In this document: positions 5,382 through 9,895 of the stretch, piece after piece
Layout of the letters: every line of letters begins with the position of its first letter
Numbering within the stretch: position 1 is the stretch's first letter
Origin: Campylobacterota bacterium
Lineage (GTDB): Bacteria; Campylobacterota; Campylobacteria; Campylobacterales; Sulfurovaceae
Length of the DNA stretch: 9,895 bases
NCBI GenBank assembly: GCA_003646505.1
Contig: QMKT01000052.1
Coordinates: 1 to 9,895, forward strand
Direction of reading: 5' to 3'
Made by a program: the position numbers and the translations under genes
The notes under the pieces: generated by a model
The model's input: the letters and a program-made list of their open reading frames with translations, nothing else
What the model was told of the DNA's origin: nothing
Database searches by the model: none

Positions 5382-7202
5382 ATGCAAGATGTAGTCCAAT
5401 GGCTTAAAGATAACGGTAATTTAAAAATAATAGATGAACCCCTTGATGTGGAACTTGAGATCCCTCATGTGGCGTATGTAGAAGTAAAAACAGATGACTC
5501 TCGTCCTATTCTTTTTACCAACCCTGTAAATAAAGCCAAAGGTATAGAGTATGACATGCCTGTACTTATGAATATCTTTGCAAATAAAGACCTCACAGAG
5601 CGGATCTTTGGTAAACATCCTGATGATGTAGCGCAAGGTATAGATGAGCTTCTAAAACTCAAACCGCCCAAAGGTCTAAAAGCCAAACTTGCAATGCTTC
5701 CCAAACTATTTTCTCTTAAAAATGTTTTTCCCAAACGTTTAAATTATAGAGGGGCGTGTCAAGAGGTCATCATTCCTAAAGATGAAGTAGACCTGGATAT
5801 ATTACCTGTTTTGAAAACATGGGAAGAGGATGGGGGTGCTTTTATTACTATGGGGCAGGTCTATACTCAGAGTCTTGACGGAGAGATGCAAAACCTTGGT
5901 ATGTACCGTCTTCAGCAATATGATAAAAACAGACTGGGTATGCACTGGCAGATACATAAAGATGCATCTCATTTCTTTGATCAGTATCAAAGAGCAGGGA
6001 AAAAGATGCCGGTAACTGTTGCCATCGGCGGTGATCCTCTTTATATCTGGTGTGGACAGGCTCCAATGCCTCATGGGATGTTTGAACTGCTACTGTATGG
6101 TTTTGTACGTAATAAAAATGCCCAACTTGTGAAGTCCATAACCAATGACATTTACATTCCTCAAGATGTTGATGTGGTCATAGAAGGGTTTGTTGATCCG
6201 GAATTGATGGAGATAGAAGGACCTTTTGGTGATCATACAGGGTATTACACACCTAAAGAGCCTTTCCCTGTGATGGATGTAGAAACCATTACCATGAAAA
6301 AGCACCCCGTATTTCAGGCAACGGTAGTTGGGAAACCACCACTTGAAGATAAATATATGGGTTGGGCTACTGAGCGCATTTTCTTACCGATGCTCAAACC
6401 TATGGCGCCAGATCTTATAGACTATAATATGCCTGAAAATGGTGTGTTCCATAACTTGATCATGGCAAAGATGAAGACACTCTATAAAGGACATGCAATG
6501 CAGTTTATGCATGCATTTTGGGGTGTGGGACAGATGAGTTTTGTCAAACATGCACTGTTTGTAGGTGAAGATGCACCAGAGCTTGAAGAGAGTGAAGCGC
6601 TGGCAGCACATATATTGGACAGACTCTCTTCTGAAAAAGTTTTCATTACCAAAGGCATAGTGGATCACTTGGATCACTCATCATCAGAGCAGTTTGTGGG
6701 TGGTAAACTGGGTGTAGATGCAACGGGTGGTGAAGTAGAAGAGGGTGTAAAAGAGTTACTTTCAGATAAAGAACTTTTAGCCAAAATACAAGAGATACAA
6801 GCAAGAGTAAAAGCACTTAAGCAATACATGACCCATACTAAAAATCCAGTGTGTGTCATCACGGTAGATAAAAAGAAGTCACAACAAAAGCTCATCAAAA
6901 AGTTAGCAGTACTAAAGTCTCATATCAAAGTATTGATCATCGTAGATACGATAAATAACGATATAAATGATCCCTACATGCTTATCTGGCGTGTGGTCAA
7001 TAACATCGATGCGGGCAGAGATGTTGTCCTTGAACCATTTATAGCGCTTGATGCTACCAATAAAAGCGAAGCAGATGGCTTTACAAGAGAATGGCCGGGT
7101 GATACCTTCTGTACCAAAGAGGTACTTGATATGCTTCAGGAAAAAGGGCTTATCGATATAGATGAAGCATTTATTAGGAAGTTTGGGTTACTCCCTTTTT
7201 AA
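5382..7202 (+). CDS. ubiD: UbiD-family prenylated-FMN decarboxylase (probably menaquinone biosynthesis)
   Basis: The 606-residue protein matches the long UbiD form of Campylobacterota. UbiD enzymes decarboxylate aromatic or unsaturated acids using prenylated FMN made by UbiX. The catalytic Arg-Glu-Asp set is visible: R176 in NLGMYRLQ, and E279 and D284 in IEGPFGDHTGYY. Other family blocks are the start VVQWLKDNGNLKIIDEPLDV, GMHWQIHKDASHF, VAIGGDPLYIWCGQAPMP and the late GVDATGG and REWPGDTFC. Campylobacterota make menaquinone by the futalosine route, in which a UbiD homologue is thought to remove the last carboxyl group, so that role is the best guess. Action on another aromatic acid cannot be excluded. 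It would be soluble in the cytoplasm. No ubiX or mqn gene lies in the window, which is normal for scattered Campylobacterota pathway genes. Confidence 0.93.
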   Translation: MQDVVQWLKDNGNLKIIDEPLDVELEIPHVAYVEVKTDDSRPILFTNPVNKAKGIEYDMPVLMNIFANKDLTERIFGKHPDDVAQGIDELLKLKPPKGLKAKLAMLPKLFSLKNVFPKRLNYRGACQEVIIPKDEVDLDILPVLKTWEEDGGAFITMGQVYTQSLDGEMQNLGMYRLQQYDKNRLGMHWQIHKDASHFFDQYQRAGKKMPVTVAIGGDPLYIWCGQAPMPHGMFELLLYGFVRNKNAQLVKSITNDIYIPQDVDVVIEGFVDPELMEIEGPFGDHTGYYTPKEPFPVMDVETITMKKHPVFQATVVGKPPLEDKYMGWATERIFLPMLKPMAPDLIDYNMPENGVFHNLIMAKMKTLYKGHAMQFMHAFWGVGQMSFVKHALFVGEDAPELEESEALAAHILDRLSSEKVFITKGIVDHLDHSSSEQFVGGKLGVDATGGEVEEGVKELLSDKELLAKIQEIQARVKALKQYMTHTKNPVCVITVDKKKSQQKLIKKLAVLKSHIKVLIIVDTINNDINDPYMLIWRVVNNIDAGRDVVLEPFIALDATNKSEADGFTREWPGDTFCTKEVLDMLQEKGLIDIDEAFIRKFGLLPF

Positions 7203-7241
7203 TTTAGGTGTGCAGTTAACTTTGCATTAATTATATTACGA

Positions 7242-7277
7242 TAAAATTTCCTTGTTAATAAAAATTATCTTTAAGGA
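7242..7277 (+). promoter_or_regulatory. Promoter -10 and ribosome binding site of the peroxiredoxin gene
   Basis: TAAAAT at 7242-7247 is a plausible -10 in the very AT-rich 81-bp gap before the gene, with a start near 7254. AAGGA at 7273-7277 is six bases from the ATG at 7284. The partly symmetric stretches TAATTATATTA (7228-7238) and GATAAAATTT...AAAAATTATC (about 7240-7269) could hold a Fur/PerR-type operator. Neither matches a classic box well. Confidence 0.45.
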
Positions 7278-7283
7278 AACAAC

Positions 7284-7880
7284 ATGTTAGTAACTAAAAA
7301 AGCCCCAGATTTCACAGCAACAGCTGTACTTGCAAATGGTCAAATCGTAGAAGGATTCAATCTTATGGAAAACCTAGGTGAAAAAGGTGCAGTACTTTTC
7401 TTCTATCCACTAGATTTTACTTTTGTATGTCCATCAGAAATTATCGCATTTTCTAAAAGAGCAGCAGACTTTAGAGAAAGAGGCGTAAATATCATTGGTG
7501 TATCTGTAGATAGCCAATTTTCACACTTCGCATGGAGAGAAACAGCAGTAGCTGAAGGTGGTATCGGTAGAGTTGATATGCCACTAGTAGCCGACCTTTC
7601 TAAGCAAATCGCTAGAGATTATGATGTTCTTCTTGACGATGCAGTAGCACTTAGAGGTTCATTCCTTATTGATGCTGACGGTACAGTAAGACATGCAGTG
7701 ATCAATGACCTTCCACTAGGTAGAAATATTGACGAAATGATCAGAATGGTAGATACTATGTTATTTACTAACGAGCATGGTGAAGTTTGTCCTGCTGGTT
7801 GGGTTAAAGGTGATGAAGGTATGAAAGCTGACACTGAAGGCGTTGCTGAATATCTTGCAAAACACGAAGGTGATCTATAG
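7284..7880 (+). CDS. ahpC: Typical 2-Cys peroxiredoxin (AhpC/TsaA type)
   Basis: At 198 residues this equals the length I recall for Helicobacter AhpC/TsaA, with nearly the same motifs throughout. It reduces hydrogen peroxide, organic hydroperoxides and probably peroxynitrite in the cytoplasm, normally recharged by thioredoxin in this phylum. The peroxidatic site is PLDFTFVCPSE with P42, T46 and C49; R124 (ALRGSFLID) completes it. The resolving cysteine is C169 in GEVCPAGW, so the enzyme should be a disulfide-linked dimer/decamer. GGIG at 92-95 matches the GGLG motif of overoxidation-sensitive enzymes, but the C-terminal YF is YL (190-191), so sensitivity is uncertain. Regular, probably optimal codons (AGA, CTT, GTA, CCA) suggest strong expression. 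It is directly upstream of a PerR-like gene, which probably controls it. Confidence 0.97.
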   Translation: MLVTKKAPDFTATAVLANGQIVEGFNLMENLGEKGAVLFFYPLDFTFVCPSEIIAFSKRAADFRERGVNIIGVSVDSQFSHFAWRETAVAEGGIGRVDMPLVADLSKQIARDYDVLLDDAVALRGSFLIDADGTVRHAVINDLPLGRNIDEMIRMVDTMLFTNEHGEVCPAGWVKGDEGMKADTEGVAEYLAKHEGDL

Positions 7881-7887
7881 TATCACC

Positions 7888-7915
7888 ATATTCTCAAGCG
7901 CAGGCTTGAGAATAT
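7888..7915 (+). terminator. Perfect 12-bp hairpin between the peroxiredoxin and the PerR-like gene
   Basis: ATATTCTCAAGC (7888-7899) and GCTTGAGAATAT (7904-7915) are exact reverse complements around GCAG, starting 8 bases after the ahpC stop. The position suggests a terminator or mRNA-stabilising 3' hairpin, but the downstream bases (atagttgagttt) lack the usual T-run. It may be a leaky terminator that sets a high ahpC to regulator ratio, or a processing site. Confidence 0.6.
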
Positions 7916-7953
7916 ATAGTTGAGTTTATGATGGTAAGCTTATCTATATATTT

Positions 7954-7960
7954 AAAGGAG
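7954..7960 (+). promoter_or_regulatory. Strong ribosome binding site of the PerR-like gene
   Basis: AAAGGAG at 7954-7960 sits five bases before the ATG at 7966 and fixes the start. A weak -10 candidate (TATATA within tatctatatattt, about 7941-7953) lies too close to the ribosome binding site to be convincing. Confidence 0.6.
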
Positions 7961-7965
7961 AATTC

Positions 7966-8388
7966 ATGACAGATTATGCAACATTACTCAAAGAGTCTGA
8001 ACTTAAAGCAACATTCCAACGTATGAATATTCTTGAAAGTATCGAGCACCAGGGGCATATGTCCATTGATGTTATTTATGAGAAAGTGGTTAAAACACAT
8101 CCTTCACTTTCTTTAGCAACTGTCTATAAAAATATTATCTTGATGGTAGAAAAAGGTGTACTTGTTGAAGTACCCATTACAGGACAAAAAGCCAAGTATG
8201 AATTGGCAAAAGAAGACCATATCCATTTAGTCTGTACGGAATGTGGAGAAGTGGAAGATAAACCTCATAATGCCAGTGCAGATGCACTTTTTTCATCCAT
8301 GACACAGAGTGAAAACTTTGAGCTTTGTAAACAGCAGATCAATCTTTATGGTGTTTGCCGCCATTGTCAAATTGCAGTTGCTTCTTAG
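7966..8388 (+). CDS. perR: Fur-family metal-dependent repressor, PerR-like
   Basis: The 140-residue protein has a winged-helix DNA-binding N-terminus (to about 75, with HPSLSLATVYKNIILM as the recognition region) and a metal-binding dimerisation C-terminus. The structural zinc site is complete: C90-x2-C93 and C131-x2-C134. The regulatory site can be placed by spacing on Bacillus PerR (H37, D85, H91, H93, D104): H31, E79, H85, H87, D98, with every interval identical. Asp at the last position is what makes PerR able to be oxidised by peroxide, whereas Fur has Glu there; E79, however, is the Fur choice. I call it PerR-like because of D98 and the adjacent peroxiredoxin gene. A Fur-type iron regulator remains possible. 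It probably represses ahpC and perhaps itself and the nearby superoxide dismutase. Confidence 0.88.
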   Translation: MTDYATLLKESELKATFQRMNILESIEHQGHMSIDVIYEKVVKTHPSLSLATVYKNIILMVEKGVLVEVPITGQKAKYELAKEDHIHLVCTECGEVEDKPHNASADALFSSMTQSENFELCKQQINLYGVCRHCQIAVAS

Positions 8389-8406
8389 TAGTTTGTAGGT
8401 TTCGGG

Positions 8407-8685
8407 TTAAAATTTAAAAAGTACTTTATACTTTATCTCTTTTCGCTCGAGTAAGCCAAAATTACGACTATCGATACTCATAGGGTCCGTACCCTCTACA
8501 AAATAGTTATTGTCATCAATCGATCTTATCTGTTTTATCATCATGCCATAAGCGTCTTTTTCAAAGACCACAGTGTCATCTACTTTTATCTTTGTACCCC
8601 TAAAAACTTTACGACAGAGCACTCTCTGACCATTTTTGTAGTTTGGATAGAGAGAGTCACCGGATATTTTAAAGAGTTGAAGCAT
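8407..8685 (-). CDS. sodX: Nickel superoxide dismutase maturation protease, S26-like
   Basis: This 92-residue protein fits SodX, the small soluble relative of signal peptidase I encoded beside NiSOD genes. It is thought to remove the NiSOD leader so that the new N-terminal His can bind nickel. The Ser-Lys dyad is visible: S11 in GDSLYP (usually GxSMxP, here Leu for Met) and K51 in MIKQIRSI. The late box SIDSRNFGLLERKEI (70-84) matches the SxDSRxFG of S26 proteases. No membrane segment is seen, unlike a true signal peptidase, so it should work in the cytoplasm. Its ATG at 8685 overlaps the sodN stop (TAATG), giving coupled translation. Only 18 bp separate its stop from the convergent perR-like gene, and I see no terminator there. 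An S24/LexA-type peptidase fragment is the alternative, but the neighbour argues against it. Confidence 0.88.
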   Translation of the reverse strand: MLQLFKISGDSLYPNYKNGQRVLCRKVFRGTKIKVDDTVVFEKDAYGMMIKQIRSIDDNNYFVEGTDPMSIDSRNFGLLERKEIKYKVLFKF

Positions 8686-9143
8686 TAAAGTACTGGGTAG
8701 ACCACATCTTCATTTGGTGCGTAAGGAGATTTGGCTACTTTTGTTGCTACACCTTTTATCTTCCAGAAGATCTCTGCAAATTTATTGACTTCAGCTAAAA
8801 GTTCCATGGCTTTTTCTCTTGATGCATGTTGTTTTGCTGCGCCACCTAACATCATAATATTATGGACTATGGTATGGATCTCCGGATATTCTGCAATTTG
8901 TGGCGGCTTGACGAAATCACCCCATATAATGCAAATCTCTTCTTTACATTTGATCGCTTCTGTTTCTTTGACCGCAACATATCTTGACATATCATTATGA
9001 TACGAGGCATCATGCTCATTATTTGCTGCTAACATAAGGTCAACCATTCTTACAACCGATAGCGCTGCAATTTGAGCAGTGCTTGGATCATATATTCCAC
9101 AAGGCACATCACAGTGGGCTTTTACTTCTTTAATATTAAACAT
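8685..9143 (-). CDS. sodN: Nickel-containing superoxide dismutase
   Basis: The 152-residue protein converts superoxide to oxygen and hydrogen peroxide with nickel. The diagnostic nickel hook is present: HCDVPCGIYDP at 10-20, giving mature His1 (H10), Cys2 (C11), Asp3 (D12), Cys6 (C15) and Tyr9 (Y18). The leader to be removed is only nine residues (MFNIKEVKA), shorter than the roughly 14 I recall for Streptomyces NiSOD. The rest is the expected four-helix bundle, including EIHTIVHNIMMLGGAAKQH. The mature form would be 143 residues, longer than the 117 of Streptomyces, as in some marine and cyanobacterial forms. AAAAGGA (9150-9156, minus) is six bases before the ATG at 9143 and fixes the start. 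It lacks a signal peptide, so is cytoplasmic unless exported another way. It forms an operon with sodX. Campylobacterota such as Campylobacter and Helicobacter instead use iron SodB. Confidence 0.96.
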   Translation of the reverse strand: MFNIKEVKAHCDVPCGIYDPSTAQIAALSVVRMVDLMLAANNEHDASYHNDMSRYVAVKETEAIKCKEEICIIWGDFVKPPQIAEYPEIHTIVHNIMMLGGAAKQHASREKAMELLAEVNKFAEIFWKIKGVATKVAKSPYAPNEDVVYPVL

Positions 9144-9249
9144 TCTATATCCTTTTCTTATGGTTAATCTTAATTTATAGTCTTTATTTCAGTATAGTTA
9201 TAAATTATAAAAATGAACTTAAAGAAGATAAGAAAGAAAAGGGCACTGT
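9144..9249 (-). promoter_or_regulatory. sodN promoter region with a TTATAA-A-TTATAA element
   Basis: In this 106-bp AT-rich gap, TATAAT lies on the minus strand at 9209-9204, preceded by TTTT, and TATACT lies at 9196-9191. Either could be the sodN -10. TTATAA-a-TTATAA at 9198-9210 is a 6-1-6 symmetric element overlapping the first -10, so it could be a Fur/PerR/Nur-type operator, though such AT-rich symmetry can arise by chance. No terminator hairpin is seen after the yggS stop at 9250, so read-through into sodN is possible. Confidence 0.4.
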
Positions 9250-9895
9250 TTATTTAAAAAGAGCAGAACCTACACGTATGAGGTTTGATCCACATTTTAT
9301 GGCCAATTCATAGTCTGAACTCATTCCCATGGAGCAGATAGTCGCACCCTCTTTTTGAAGATCTTCATAGATACTGTGTGTTGTTTCAAAACTTTTTTGT
9401 ATCTCTTTGCTCTCTGTAGTGTGGGCACCTATGGTCATCACACCTTTTAGATTGATCTGTGGACAAGACTCTTTGATAGTTTGATAGATGTCAAAAGCCT
9501 CCTCAGAACTTACACCAGATTTACTCTCTTCATTGGCTGCATTGATCTGCAAGAGACAATTTATTTTTGTCTCTTTGGTTAAGAGCTTTTTATTTAGCTC
9601 TAACGCCAACTCCATACTATCAAGTGACTGCATAAGTGTTGGGTGCAGGTTTATGAGATTGTTGATCTTATTTTTTTGCAGTGAACCGATCATATGCCAC
9701 TCGATCGGTAATGATTCAAGTGCATCCATACGAGTACTCAGTTGCTGCACCTGATTTTCCCCAAAAGCTCTCTGCCCCAGTTCATAGAGGGTAGAGATAT
9801 TTTCAAGTTCAGTGTATTTTGCAACCGTGACCAGTTTTACAATATGATGTTCACTCACCGCAATACGGGCTTGCTCAATGTTCCAGATAACTTCA
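9250..9895 (-). CDS. yggS: YggS/PLPBP-family pyridoxal phosphate-binding protein (5' end beyond window)
   Basis: A PLP carrier protein that balances vitamin B6 and amino-acid pools; it has the alanine-racemase-like barrel fold but no known catalytic activity. Family blocks in order are VKLVTVAKYTE (the PLP lysine; usually VSK, here VAK), FGENQVQQL, WHMIGSLQKNK, GVMTIGAHT, and SMGMSSDYELAIKCGSNLIR at the phosphate end. A GTG at 9858 could be read as a start, but in-frame codons continue to the edge (EVIWNIEQARIAV) and match the helix that precedes the PLP strand in this family. The true start is therefore outside the window, with probably only a few residues missing. The gene precedes sodN in the same direction across a 106-bp gap; no functional link is evident. 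Confidence 0.93.
   Translation of the reverse strand, partial: EVIWNIEQARIAVSEHHIVKLVTVAKYTELENISTLYELGQRAFGENQVQQLSTRMDALESLPIEWHMIGSLQKNKINNLINLHPTLMQSLDSMELALELNKKLLTKETKINCLLQINAANEESKSGVSSEEAFDIYQTIKESCPQINLKGVMTIGAHTTESKEIQKSFETTHSIYEDLQKEGATICSMGMSSDYELAIKCGSNLIRVGSALFK

Noticed and set aside
5421..6898. Several minus-strand frames opposite the UbiD-family gene
   Set aside because: They are antisense shadows with His/Cys-rich, low-plausibility translations, while the plus-strand frame matches a known family along its whole length.
7203..7283. Classic 7-1-7 PerR box upstream of ahpC
   Set aside because: The best alignments match only about half of the positions in a very AT-rich stretch, so I list it only as a possibility.
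7770..7880. Shift in codon choice (Val GTT and Ala GCT in place of GTA and GCA) in the last ~35 codons of the peroxiredoxin
   Set aside because: The counts are very small (three Val codons) and the protein matches its family to the end, so I do not claim recombination.
8407..8685. LexA/phage repressor-type S24 peptidase
   Set aside because: There is no DNA-binding domain and the gene overlaps sodN; the SxDSRxFG box and context fit SodX better.
9856..9858. GTG at 9858 as the true start of the YggS-family gene
   Set aside because: In-frame codons continue to the window edge and match the family's helix before the PLP-binding strand, so the start is beyond the window.

Overview
The window is AT-rich, and every recognisable protein looks like a Campylobacterota (Epsilonproteobacteria) version, most likely from a Sulfurovum/Sulfurimonas-like free-living sulfur or hydrogen oxidiser. 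The signs are a 198-residue AhpC/TsaA peroxiredoxin of the Helicobacter/Campylobacter type, a roughly 600-residue UbiD-family decarboxylase as in menaquinone-making Campylobacterota, promoters with a T-run plus TATAAT-like -10 instead of a clear -35, and very tight gene packing. The taxon is inferred from remembered protein families, not from a search.

Layout. (1) 1-863, minus: the 5' part of an acidic, low-complexity protein of unknown function, cut by the window edge. (2) 870-1113: a divergent intergenic region with a promoter for each side. (3) 1114-5308, plus: a tightly coupled three-gene operon encoding an outer-membrane TonB-dependent-receptor-like protein, a small exported protein with two cysteines, and an inner-membrane GGDEF-EAL protein with a periplasmic sensor region. 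The genes overlap by 1 and 7 bases. (4) 5382-7202, plus: a UbiD-family decarboxylase with its own promoter. (5) 7284-8388, plus: a 2-Cys peroxiredoxin followed by a Fur/PerR-family regulator, separated by a long perfect hairpin. (6) 8407-9143, minus: a nickel superoxide dismutase (sodN) and its processing protease (sodX), overlapping by 1 base and convergent with the perR-like gene. (7) 9250-9895, minus: a YggS-type PLP-binding protein whose start lies beyond the right edge.

How the genes may work together. The operon at 1114-5308 is the most interesting part. It has one predicted component in the outer membrane, one in the periplasm and one across the inner membrane, and the last carries complete motifs for both making and breaking cyclic di-GMP. 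The layout resembles the Pseudomonas YfiB-YfiR-YfiN system, but the parts look unrelated or only distantly related, so it may be a separate envelope-to-c-di-GMP signalling module. The second theme is oxidative stress defence. The peroxiredoxin (peroxide removal), the PerR-like regulator (metal-dependent peroxide or iron sensing) and NiSOD plus SodX (superoxide removal with nickel) are contiguous over about 1.9 kb. No RNA genes, insertion sequences, CRISPR arrays or phage genes were seen.
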